Source: Bryobacteraceae bacterium CoA2 C42 (GTDB lineage: Bacteria; Acidobacteriota; Terriglobia; Bryobacterales; Bryobacteraceae). From it: 64,000 bases of DNA. Below are positions 38,775-45,902 of this stretch, in pieces; positions within the stretch are counted from its first letter, which is position 1; each line of letters begins with the position of its first letter. The notes beneath the pieces are model-generated. The model saw only the letters and a list, made by a program, of their open reading frames with translations. It ran no database searches and had not been told where the DNA came from. A program made the translations under genes and the position numbers. The stretch lies in assembly GCA_019931245.1 (NCBI GenBank), contig JAINDL010000035.1, positions 29,121 through 93,120 on the forward strand. Reading direction: 5' to 3'.

Positions 38775-39836
38775 TTACTGCGAAGGACGCCGCGGCGGGC
38801 GGCGGTGTGGCATCCGGCAGCCAGAGATACGCATGGGGTTGGGCATGGCGGGCATGCCGTCTTCGAGCTCCCAGGGCGTGATCTGGCGCAGGGCTTCGGC
38901 AACGGTTTGCACGCTGCCGCAGGGGACCCCTGCCGTGTTGAACCGCTGCTGCCAGTCGGCGCGCGAACGCGCGGTGAACAGCGGAGTCAGAAGCGGGAGT
39001 AGTTCGTCGCGGTGCCGGACGCGCAGGGCGTTGCTGGCAAAACGCGGATGCGCTTTCCATTCCGGCTGCTCCATCATGTCGCAGAAGCGGAGCCAGATGC
39101 GTTCGTTCGGAACGCCGACGGCAAGCTGGCCATCGGCGCAGGCGAATACCTGATAGGGGACGATGCTGGCCAGGCCCAGGCCGGCCGGCGCCGGGTCCAC
39201 GCCCGCCAGGAGCGCCGCCGAGGTGAGCGGCGACATACCGGCGAGTAGGCTATCCAACAGGGAGACGTGAATCCGGGCGCCCTCTCCGGTGCGCTGGCGG
39301 CGGAACAGGGCGGCGAGAATGGCTTGGCTGGTGAAGAGCGAAGCGAGGACGTCGGCAACGGGGAAGGAGGTTTTGCCAACGGTGTTCCCGGGCAGCGCGC
39401 TGGTATGCATGAGGCCGCTGAGGGCCTGCACCATGAGGTCGTAGCCGGGCTGCGTGGACTCCGGGCCGAAGCCGCTCACCGAGGCATAGATGAGCGCAGG
39501 CTGCCCCAGTTGCTCGTAGCCGAAGCCGAGGCGGTCCATCACGCCGGGGCGGAAGTTTTCGACCAGTACGTCCGAGGCGGCGATACGGGCGAGGACGGCG
39601 GCGCGGTCGGCCTTGAGATCGAGCGCGACGCTGGTCTTATTGCGATTCAAACCCAGCCAGTAGGTGCTGTCGTCGCCGTGGAAGGGCGGGCCCCATTGGC
39701 GCGTTTCATCACCGGCGTCCGGCTCTTCAACCTTGGTCACTTCGGCGCCGAGGTCGCCCAGCATCATTGTGCAGAACGGCCCGGCCACCGCCCGGGTCAG
39801 GTCGAGCACCCGGATACCCGCCAGCGGCAGGCTCAT
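38775..39836 (-). CDS. CoA-transferase, family III (CaiB/BaiF)
   Basis: From ATG 39836 (ATGA overlap with the methyltransferase stop) the protein is 353 residues; the track ORF runs 147 residues further upstream into a shadow frame. MSLPLAGIRVLDLTRAVAGP and GAEVTKVEEPDAGDETR are family signatures. The catalytic Asp is likely in PGYDLMVQALSGLM; FPVADVLASLFTSQAILAAL and EGARIHVSLLDSLLAGM follow. It moves CoA between carboxylic acids; the acids cannot be named. It lies downstream of the methyltransferase gene and 72 nt before the TonB gene. Confidence 0.92.
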   Translation of the reverse strand: MSLPLAGIRVLDLTRAVAGPFCTMMLGDLGAEVTKVEEPDAGDETRQWGPPFHGDDSTYWLGLNRNKTSVALDLKADRAAVLARIAASDVLVENFRPGVMDRLGFGYEQLGQPALIYASVSGFGPESTQPGYDLMVQALSGLMHTSALPGNTVGKTSFPVADVLASLFTSQAILAALFRRQRTGEGARIHVSLLDSLLAGMSPLTSAALLAGVDPAPAGLGLASIVPYQVFACADGQLAVGVPNERIWLRFCDMMEQPEWKAHPRFASNALRVRHRDELLPLLTPLFTARSRADWQQRFNTAGVPCGSVQTVAEALRQITPWELEDGMPAMPNPMRISGCRMPHRRPPRRPSQ

Positions 39837-41365
39837 GCCGGGAGCACCTCTTGGCTGGGCGGCAGCAGGGAGACCGGGATGAGGTAGCCCCGCTGCAGCA
39901 GCCCGCGCAGAATCGGCAGCGCGGCGTCCACAATCTCGGGAAAGCTGACCCCGACGGCCTCGCCCATGGCGGCGATGAGTTCCCGCAGGGGAACGGTTCC
40001 ATCGCAGCGGGCGAGCAGCCCGGCGGTGTACTGATCGATGCGCCCGCTGTAGGGCAGTGGCTCTTCGAGAAAGATCTCCGCTTCGGTCGAGGCCCAGCGG
40101 CTGCTCACCTGCTGGTAGACGTGGCGCATGCGGGCGGCGCTGGCGAGCTGGTAGGGTTGGTCGAGCAGTTCGTCTACCGTAGCTTGGTGGAGCAGCGTGT
40201 GGATAGCGAGTAACTGCAGCAGCGTTTCTCCCCAACGGCCGCGGATCACCGGGGGCGCTTCGTCGATGTACAGCCAATTACCGCCGGCGCGCTTGCGCAG
40301 AACGACGAGTCCGGTTTGGATTCCGGTCATGTGGAGATCGTCGTAGTAGTCCAGCCAGCGATTGTAGGTGCGGTGGAACTCTTCGGGGGAGAGATGGGCC
40401 CGGTAGGAGCGGAGCCACGACATGGCGTAGCTGGGCAGATCTTCCCCTTTACTTGTCGACACCCAGACATCGCAGCCGTTGCCGGCGACCCACTGCCGGA
40501 GCCGGTCGCTCGGGCTGGTGCCTTTGAGCACGGCCCACTCGCAGATAATCACGGCGATGCCGCCTTCGGCTAAGTGCTGGGGGGCGCCGCGAATGACGGT
40601 TTCGGTGACGCGGTCGGCGCCGAGTCCGCCGTCTCGGTAGTGAAACTCCGTTTCGGGCGAGATCACAAACGGAGGATTGGAGACGATCAGATCGAAGGTT
40701 TCGCCCGCGACCTCCGCGTAGAAGTTCGACAGGCGGAAATCGATGTTCGCCGCCCGGTTCAGCCGGGCGGCCAGGCGGCCGAGGCTCAGCGCGCGGGGGT
40801 TGATGTCGAGGCCCACCACCTCGTCGCAGTGCGTGGCGAGATGGAAGGCTTGGAAGCCGCCGCCGCAGCCAACGTCGAGGGCGCGGCGGTAGTGGCGGCG
40901 GGGCGCCGCGTTGGCGGGCGCCAGCGAACTAGTGCCCACGCCCATCACCAGATATCTGGCCACCGGCGACCGCTTGGCCGCGAGCGTGTCGTAGACAATG
41001 TAAAAACCGCGGATCGGGTGCACGATCACCGGGCAGACGAGGCCCCCGGGCGCGGCTTCGAGTAGGCCACCGGCGGTGAGGGCGGCGAGCAGGCTTTCGC
41101 CGAACAGTTCGCGCAGGGACTCCGCGGGCACCGGCACCGTAAGCAGGAACAGCCGGATCAGCAGGCTGAGCGGCGTTGTTTCGTCGAGAGCGCGGAGAAC
41201 CATGGGGGCCGCGCCCTCGGTGGTCGCATTGCCGTTGAGGCCGGGCGGCAGGACGGCTTCGAGCGACTTTTCGTCGAAGCCGACGCGGTCGAACAGGGCG
41301 CGGAGCGCAGGCAGCGCTCGCGGGTCGAGCCGGGAAAAGGGGGCGAGGATCGCTGCGTTGGTCAA
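39833..41365 (-). CDS. Class I SAM-dependent methyltransferase with extra N- and C-terminal domains
   Basis: The 510-residue protein has a central Rossmann methyltransferase (about 150-330): ALDVGCGGGFQAFHLATHC is motif I and VSNPPFV the NPPF catalytic motif seen in N6-adenine, N5-glutamine and RsmC-like enzymes. An N-terminal all-helical domain (LIRLFLLTVPVPAESLREL) and a C-terminal domain of about 170 residues (DQYTAGLLARCDGTVPLREL, resembling a small winged-helix/recognition element) flank it. This layout resembles actinobacterial SAM-methyltransferases of unknown substrate. It is translationally coupled to the CoA-transferase. Confidence 0.82.
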   Translation of the reverse strand: MTNAAILAPFSRLDPRALPALRALFDRVGFDEKSLEAVLPPGLNGNATTEGAAPMVLRALDETTPLSLLIRLFLLTVPVPAESLRELFGESLLAALTAGGLLEAAPGGLVCPVIVHPIRGFYIVYDTLAAKRSPVARYLVMGVGTSSLAPANAAPRRHYRRALDVGCGGGFQAFHLATHCDEVVGLDINPRALSLGRLAARLNRAANIDFRLSNFYAEVAGETFDLIVSNPPFVISPETEFHYRDGGLGADRVTETVIRGAPQHLAEGGIAVIICEWAVLKGTSPSDRLRQWVAGNGCDVWVSTSKGEDLPSYAMSWLRSYRAHLSPEEFHRTYNRWLDYYDDLHMTGIQTGLVVLRKRAGGNWLYIDEAPPVIRGRWGETLLQLLAIHTLLHQATVDELLDQPYQLASAARMRHVYQQVSSRWASTEAEIFLEEPLPYSGRIDQYTAGLLARCDGTVPLRELIAAMGEAVGVSFPEIVDAALPILRGLLQRGYLIPVSLLPPSQEVLPA

Positions 41366-41411
41366 GAGGCGGTGGTTCCTTTTAGAGGTGCGCGGTAAGC
41401 CAGAGAGAATT

Positions 41412-41467
41412 CCATCAGGAGAAACCCATCAGAAGAAACCCATCAGAAGAAACCCATCAGAAGAAAC
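41412..41467. repeat. 14-bp x4 minisatellite between divergent genes
   Basis: Four head-to-tail copies of CCATCAGAAGAAAC span 41412-41467; the first differs by one base (GGA for GAA). The array lies 47 bp from the methyltransferase start and 47 bp before the TssB-TssC start, upstream of its likely -10 box, so copy-number change could alter promoter spacing. It is too short and lacks spacers, so it is not a CRISPR. Confidence 0.9.
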
Positions 41468-41498
41468 GATGATGGGGTCATGTTACACCTACCGCGTG

Positions 41499-41504
41499 TA
41501 TAAT
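41499..41504 (+). promoter_or_regulatory. Probable -10 box for the TssB-TssC gene
   Basis: TATAAT, a perfect consensus hexamer, ends 10 nt before ATG 41515. Transcription would begin about 3-4 nt ahead of the start codon, giving an almost leaderless mRNA, and no Shine-Dalgarno sequence is seen. No good -35 lies at 16-18 bp. Confidence 0.45.
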
Positions 41505-41514
41505 CGGGAGCGCC

Positions 41515-43014
41515 ATGGCGAAAACTGCAATCTCTGAGGTCTTTTTGGATGTCGATCCGCAGCGGCGCTCGACCGCGCGGCCGGAGCCGGATGCGCCGTT
41601 TTCCATCCTGATTCTGGGCGATTTTTCCGGGCGGACGAGCCGCGGAGTGGTCGAACCCCTGGCCGGGCGCCGTCCCGTGGCGATCGACCGCGATGAGATC
41701 GACGCCGTCATGCGGCGTTTCGAGATCCGGCTGCGTCTGCCGCTGGGTGCGGGCGGCGCGGTGGCAGACCTAAGCATTGCCGAACTCGACGATTTTCATC
41801 CCGATCGCATCCTGGCCACGCAGCCGCTGTTCGCCGCGCTGCGGCAGATGCGCCGGCGTCTTGAAAATCCGGCGGCGCTGGCGGCCGTCACGGAGGAGAT
41901 TCTCGGCGGGGCGGCGCGCCCGCCGGCGCCCTCGGCCGCGGTGCCGGAATCGGGCATCGTCACGGGAAGCCTGCTGGACGCCATCGTCGAAGGCGCGGAG
42001 CCGCCTGCTTCCCCTTCCGCCCGCAGACGGCCGGCCGACCCGCTCCTGGCCTATGTACAGGACCTGGTGGCGCCGCACCTCGAACGGACAGACGATCCGC
42101 GCCAGAAGGAGCTGCTGGCGCAACTGGACGAAACCATTGCCGGGCAGATGCGGTCGTTGCTGCACCAGCCGCAATTTCAGGCCCTTGAGAGTGCGTGGCG
42201 GGCGCTCGATTGGCTCGTGCGGCATACCGAGACGGATTCCCAACTGCGGATTTACCTGCTCGATGTGAGCAAAGCGGAGTTGATCGCCGATCTGGCGACC
42301 GCCAGCGATCTGCGCACGACGGCGCTGTACCGGCTGCTGGTGACGCAGCCGGTCGACGGGGAGCCGTGGTCGCTGTGGGGAGCGGATCTGTACTTCCGGC
42401 CGTGGATCGACGAAATCGAGCTGCTGGCCCGGCTGGCGATGATTGCCGATCAGGCTGGTGCGCCGCTGTTGTCCGGGGCGGATCCGTCGATTCTAGGGGT
42501 GAAGAATCCCGAGGACCTCCGGCATACCGAAGAGTGGGAGGAAGGGGATCCGGTCTGGCGGGAGATGCGGCAGCTGCCCGAGGCCCGGCGCATCGGACTG
42601 GCGCTGCCCCGCTTTCTGGTTCGTTTGCCATACGGGAGGCTCTCAAATCCGGTTGAGGGCTTCGCCTTTGAGGAGATGCCGAATCGAACGTCGGTGCACG
42701 CGGGCTATTTGTGGGCCAATCCCATGTATGCCGGTGTGCAGTTGATCGCCCATGCCTTCGCCGTCGAGCGGTGGCAGATGCGTCCCGGGCAGTTTCAGAA
42801 CATCGATGGATTGCCGCTGCACGCCTATCTCGAATACGGCACTCCGGAGGTCAAGCCCTGCGCCGAGGTTCTGTTGACTCTGCAGGCGGCGGAGCGTATG
42901 ATTGCGCAGGGATTGATGCCGCTTCTGACGATGAAGGGGACCGATACGGTCCGCATCGGCATGTTTCAGTCGATTGTGGATCCGCCGGCGGCGCTGGCTG
43001 GAAGGTGGGGATAA
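41515..43014 (+). CDS. Fused TssB-TssC-like contractile sheath protein
   Basis: The 499-residue protein joins both type VI secretion sheath subunits. Residues about 25-135 resemble TssB (FSILILGDFSGRTSRG, RRPVAIDRDEIDAVMRRFEI, IAELDDFHPDRILA). A Pro/Ala-rich linker follows (about 140-185). Residues 190-490 resemble TssC (RSLLHQPQFQALESAWRALD, LRIYLLDVSKAEL, LALPRFLVRLPYGR, HAGYLWANPMYAGVQLIAHA). In classical T6SS these are separate adjacent genes, and no tube (Hcp), baseplate, membrane complex or ClpV gene is nearby. It is either an orphan or the sheath of a divergent contractile system encoded elsewhere. Confidence 0.85.
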   Translation: MAKTAISEVFLDVDPQRRSTARPEPDAPFSILILGDFSGRTSRGVVEPLAGRRPVAIDRDEIDAVMRRFEIRLRLPLGAGGAVADLSIAELDDFHPDRILATQPLFAALRQMRRRLENPAALAAVTEEILGGAARPPAPSAAVPESGIVTGSLLDAIVEGAEPPASPSARRRPADPLLAYVQDLVAPHLERTDDPRQKELLAQLDETIAGQMRSLLHQPQFQALESAWRALDWLVRHTETDSQLRIYLLDVSKAELIADLATASDLRTTALYRLLVTQPVDGEPWSLWGADLYFRPWIDEIELLARLAMIADQAGAPLLSGADPSILGVKNPEDLRHTEEWEEGDPVWREMRQLPEARRIGLALPRFLVRLPYGRLSNPVEGFAFEEMPNRTSVHAGYLWANPMYAGVQLIAHAFAVERWQMRPGQFQNIDGLPLHAYLEYGTPEVKPCAEVLLTLQAAERMIAQGLMPLLTMKGTDTVRIGMFQSIVDPPAALAGRWG

Positions 43015-43037
43015 CTGGCGGGCGATCCGTTTCGCGG

Positions 43038-43043
43038 TATACT
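43038..43043 (+). promoter_or_regulatory. Probable -10 box for the DksA/TraR-like gene
   Basis: TATACT lies 17 nt before ATG 43061 in an otherwise GC-rich gap, giving a short leader containing AAGGTAGAAAG. No convincing -35 hexamer is found. Confidence 0.4.
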
Positions 43044-43060
43044 AAGGTAGAAAGTTTTTA

Positions 43061-43447
43061 ATGAATCAACCTGACAGAAAGAAGTTCCACGCGATGCTAC
43101 TCGCCAAGCAGATCGAGTTGCAGAATCGGTTGGCTCGCCGTGACGACCTAGAGGTGCAGGTATCCCCTGACGAATTCGATGCCCGGCTTCAGTTGGTAGA
43201 CCGGGAATTCCAGAGCGGCCTGTTGCATCAGACAGCGTTGGATCTTCGCGAAGTGCGTGCGGCTCTCGTCCGCATTGAGGACGACAGCTACGGCGTTTGC
43301 GCCGAGTGTGACGACGCGATTTCGCCGGCCCGGTTGCAGGTGATTCCGTGGGCTAACTACTGCGTGAAATGCCAGGAGCAGATCGAGGTGGAAAAACAGA
43401 TGGAAGACCTCGATGAACGGCCGCAGGAGTTAGTGCCCAGCGAGTAA
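43061..43447 (+). CDS. DksA/TraR-type zinc-finger protein
   Basis: The 128-residue protein has a helical coiled-coil N-terminal half (FHAMLLAKQIELQNRLARRD, LREVRAALVRIEDDSYG) and a C4 zinc finger CAECDDAISPARLQVIPWAN followed by YCVKCQ, the DksA/TraR family signature. Members bind the secondary channel of RNA polymerase, often with ppGpp. The coiled-coil tip lacks an obvious DxxDxA motif, so the activity may differ from E. coli DksA. It follows the TssB-TssC gene by 46 nt but has its own -10-like box. Confidence 0.88.
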   Translation: MNQPDRKKFHAMLLAKQIELQNRLARRDDLEVQVSPDEFDARLQLVDREFQSGLLHQTALDLREVRAALVRIEDDSYGVCAECDDAISPARLQVIPWANYCVKCQEQIEVEKQMEDLDERPQELVPSE

Positions 43448-43470
43448 GCCGGGCTGGCGTTCCCTATTTC

Positions 43471-44802
43471 CTAGTGGTTGAGGCGGATCTGCTGGCCTTC
43501 CTGGAGACCGCCCAGGATGGTGGCGTGGGTGTCGTTGCTGAGTCCGATGGTCACTTCGCGGGCAGCAAAGCCGTCTGCAGTCTTCACGTCGACAAAGGCT
43601 TTGCCGTCCTGTCGGTAAATCGACTGCCGAGGCACGATCAAGGCGGTCTGCACCTGGTCGAGGACAACATCGGCGGAGCCGGAAAGGTCGGGAATCAGGT
43701 GGGAGTCGGAACCCTCGATGGCAAGTTTCAGAGGAATCGTACGGATGTACGGGCTCTGGCGCCAGCCTCCGGCGGCGATGGCCCCAATGCTGAAGACCTT
43801 GGCCTTCATGACCATTCCAGGGAAGGCGTCGAGGCGGACTTCCGCCGTTTGTCCCAGGCGGAAGTCGTCACTTTCGGCCTGATTGATCCGGGCATCGAGC
43901 ATCATGCTGGCCGGATTAACGACCTTCATGAATGGCTGCCCGGGAGTGACCTGATCTCCCTGTTCGACCGTGCGCATGGAACTGCCGCCCCAGACGGATT
44001 GCAGAACCACCAGACCGTCCATCGGCGCCGTAATGGTGAACCGCTTGACATCGGATTCATGGCGGGCCAGATGCCGCTTATGACGCTCCAGGGTGAAGCC
44101 CAGGATCGCCAGATCGGCCGCCTGCTGCTTCTTGGTATTTTCAAGGTCCGACTGCAGCTGCTTGTAACGAGCCTGAGCCTCTTCAAAGGAGAGTTGCAGC
44201 AGTTGGCGTTCGACCTCCGTCCGGACTTCGGCGGCGGAGGCTTCGAGCCGCGCCTTGTCGAGATCGGCCTTGGCTACCAGAATGGTTTGCTCAAGGTTCT
44301 TCCAGTCAATTTCGAGTTCCGCCTTGCGCTTCCGCACATCAGCGATGGCGGCCTCGACGGTGTCCTTGACGTCGTCGATATGGTCCTGCAAACTCTGCCC
44401 GTCAATGCGGGCGATGACATCCCCCTGCTTGACCTGCGCCCCCGAGTTGACCATATTGAGGAGGACCATCGGACGGTTGCCCTCCGGGCCGCGAATCATG
44501 GGGGCCGTGATCGTGGCGAAGTTTTTCGCCGCGGTAGTCCCGGCGATGCGGGTCCGCTTCTGCAGCGTACCGCGCTGCACGTTCGTGGTAGGGATGACTA
44601 CCTCTACGGACTGCGCCTTTTGGGCTTCGCGCGGCTTGTAGCCGAACTCGTAGCCGGCCCAGACCGCGCCGGCCACGAGGGCCAGAACCAGGAACGATTT
44701 CCAGCGCTTGCCGGACGGTGCTTCGGGAGGCAGCGCCGGAGAGAGCTTGGCCGGTTGGCCAGAGGGGGTCGGTTGCGGTGTGGGGTTGAGAATCGCCGAC
44801 AT
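43471..44802 (-). CDS. HlyD/RND-type periplasmic adaptor (membrane fusion protein)
   Basis: About 443 residues from ATG 44802; the track start (44817) is five codons earlier. A Pro-rich cytoplasmic N-terminus precedes one membrane segment (SFLVLALVAGAVWAGYEFGY). Then come a lipoyl-like half (SGAQVKQGDVIARIDGQSLQ), a long coiled-coil hairpin (ADVRKRKAELEIDWKNLEQT to HLARHESDVKR), the second lipoyl half (FTITAPMDGLVVLQSVWGG) and beta-barrel/membrane-proximal regions (ARINQAESDDFRLGQTAEVR). It should bridge an inner-membrane pump to the outer membrane, but no ABC or RND pump gene is adjacent. Confidence 0.88.
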   Translation of the reverse strand: MSAILNPTPQPTPSGQPAKLSPALPPEAPSGKRWKSFLVLALVAGAVWAGYEFGYKPREAQKAQSVEVVIPTTNVQRGTLQKRTRIAGTTAAKNFATITAPMIRGPEGNRPMVLLNMVNSGAQVKQGDVIARIDGQSLQDHIDDVKDTVEAAIADVRKRKAELEIDWKNLEQTILVAKADLDKARLEASAAEVRTEVERQLLQLSFEEAQARYKQLQSDLENTKKQQAADLAILGFTLERHKRHLARHESDVKRFTITAPMDGLVVLQSVWGGSSMRTVEQGDQVTPGQPFMKVVNPASMMLDARINQAESDDFRLGQTAEVRLDAFPGMVMKAKVFSIGAIAAGGWRQSPYIRTIPLKLAIEGSDSHLIPDLSGSADVVLDQVQTALIVPRQSIYRQDGKAFVDVKTADGFAAREVTIGLSNDTHATILGGLQEGQQIRLNH

Positions 44803-44813
44803 AGAAAGTAGGA

Positions 44814-44825
44814 CCAAGATCTTGG
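44814..44825. promoter_or_regulatory. 12-bp perfect palindrome upstream of the adaptor gene
   Basis: CCAAGATCTTGG is a perfect 6+6 palindrome placed 12 bp upstream of ATG 44802 (minus strand). It could be an operator for this gene. If the earlier ATG at 44817 were the true start the site would be partly coding. Confidence 0.3.
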
Positions 44826-44903
44826 ATACAGGATCACGGAGACGGGCCGCGTCACGAGGGAGGACGACTGGCGTCAGGTCAAGGTTACGCCTCTTTCACT
44901 CTA

Positions 44904-44923
44904 GCACCCGGATGTCAGGGTGC
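44904..44923 (+). repeat. Hairpin between the divergent adaptor and propeller genes
   Basis: GCACCC (44904-44909) pairs with GGGTGC (44918-44923) across an 8-nt loop in the 190-bp divergent intergenic region. Its role is unknown. The rest of this region shows no two-box promoter that I trust. Confidence 0.4.
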
Positions 44924-44993
44924 GCGAAGGGGTAAAGTTTTGCACCGGGTCGGACGATGAACCACTCGGGAGCGGTCTCCCAAAGGTTTTTTG

Positions 44994-45902
44994 ATGCGCC
45001 ATCTCTCATTCGGAATTTTCCTACTCTGGACACTCGCCTGTTGGGCGGGCGCTCCCCGTTTGTCGCCGCCGGAACCCATCGGTATGGTGGTGGACCCCGA
45101 GCAGGGTCACGTGCTTGCGATTGAGGGTGTCGTCGGACGCCTGAGTCTGGGGCGCCGGCTGTTTGACGGGCCGGTTGACGGGGTTTGGTCGGCAGGGCCC
45201 CGTGCGCTGGTGCGCGCCGCCGCGGGATGGCAGTTGCTCGAATGGAGCGAATCCTGGTCGGTGGTCAAGGGGATTGACCTGGGGGCGCGGGATTGGTCGG
45301 CCCCGGTCTGGAACGGGCGCGGTTCGGCTTGGTTTGTCTGTGGCGAGGGTACGGGAATCTGCGGGATTTATCGGGGGGAGGATGGCCGATTGGTGCGGGA
45401 GTTGCGGGGCGGCGTTGGGCTGCGGCCGGTCGGGCTGTCGGATAATGGCGTCGATGCGCTTGTTTCGGAGGACGGGCGTGCCTTTTTGTGGACCGACAGT
45501 GATGCGCTGGTGCCCGTAGCCGCGGGGGAAGGGCTTCTGGGCGCCTTCGCGCCGGGCGGTGAGCGGTTGGTGACACTGGATGCGGCGGGCGCTCTGACGT
45601 TTTTCGACGTGCGAACGGCGGCCTCGCGGCAGATGGAAGCACCTGCGGGAGGCGTGGGTGTGGCTTGGTCCGGCGGCTCTCTGGTGTCTGTCCACCGGTC
45701 GGGTGAGATCCGGCGGTGGGATGAGCGGGCTGAATTGGTCTTTGCGGGCAGTTGTGGCTGTGAACCGGTCGGGGCCTGGGCCGCTGGGCAGGGCCTGATT
45801 CGGCTGCATGACTCGCTCAAGCAGGTCGGTCACTTTATTGACTTTAGAGGCGGAGAGGCTGTGGTTACGCTGCTTCCCGCCCTGGCGCCGGAGGTCCGCT
45901 AA
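44994..45902 (+). CDS. Exported WD40-like propeller protein
   Basis: The 302-residue protein (ATG 44994; the track begins one codon earlier at TTG) has a signal peptide MRHLSFGIFLLWTLACWAGA and short repeated blades such as IGMVVDPEQGHVLAIEG, GLRPVGLSDNGVDALVSEDG and FAPGGERLVTLDAAGALTFF, which fit a WD40/YVTN-like propeller. GSCGCEP contains a Cys pair that may be a disulfide. No enzymatic motif is seen. Its stop overlaps the next start (TAATG), so it is coupled to the large Ig-like protein and may act with it at the cell surface. Confidence 0.65.
   Translation: MRHLSFGIFLLWTLACWAGAPRLSPPEPIGMVVDPEQGHVLAIEGVVGRLSLGRRLFDGPVDGVWSAGPRALVRAAAGWQLLEWSESWSVVKGIDLGARDWSAPVWNGRGSAWFVCGEGTGICGIYRGEDGRLVRELRGGVGLRPVGLSDNGVDALVSEDGRAFLWTDSDALVPVAAGEGLLGAFAPGGERLVTLDAAGALTFFDVRTAASRQMEAPAGGVGVAWSGGSLVSVHRSGEIRRWDERAELVFAGSCGCEPVGAWAAGQGLIRLHDSLKQVGHFIDFRGGEAVVTLLPALAPEVR

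Noticed and set aside
38775-40277. 500-residue reading of the CoA-transferase ORF
   Set aside because: The first 147 residues are an out-of-frame shadow of the methyltransferase; the CaiB signature begins at ATG 39836, coupled by ATGA.
41412-41467. Possible CRISPR array
   Set aside because: The 14-bp units are directly adjacent, with no spacers and no cas genes; it is a minisatellite.
41515-43014. A complete type VI secretion locus
   Set aside because: Only the sheath-like fusion is present; none of Hcp, VgrG, TssK, TssF/G, TssJLM or ClpV is recognisable in the window.
43474-44811. 445-residue plus-strand ORF opposite the HlyD-type adaptor
   Set aside because: The minus strand has a signal anchor, coiled coil and lipoyl halves; the plus frame shows none of these.
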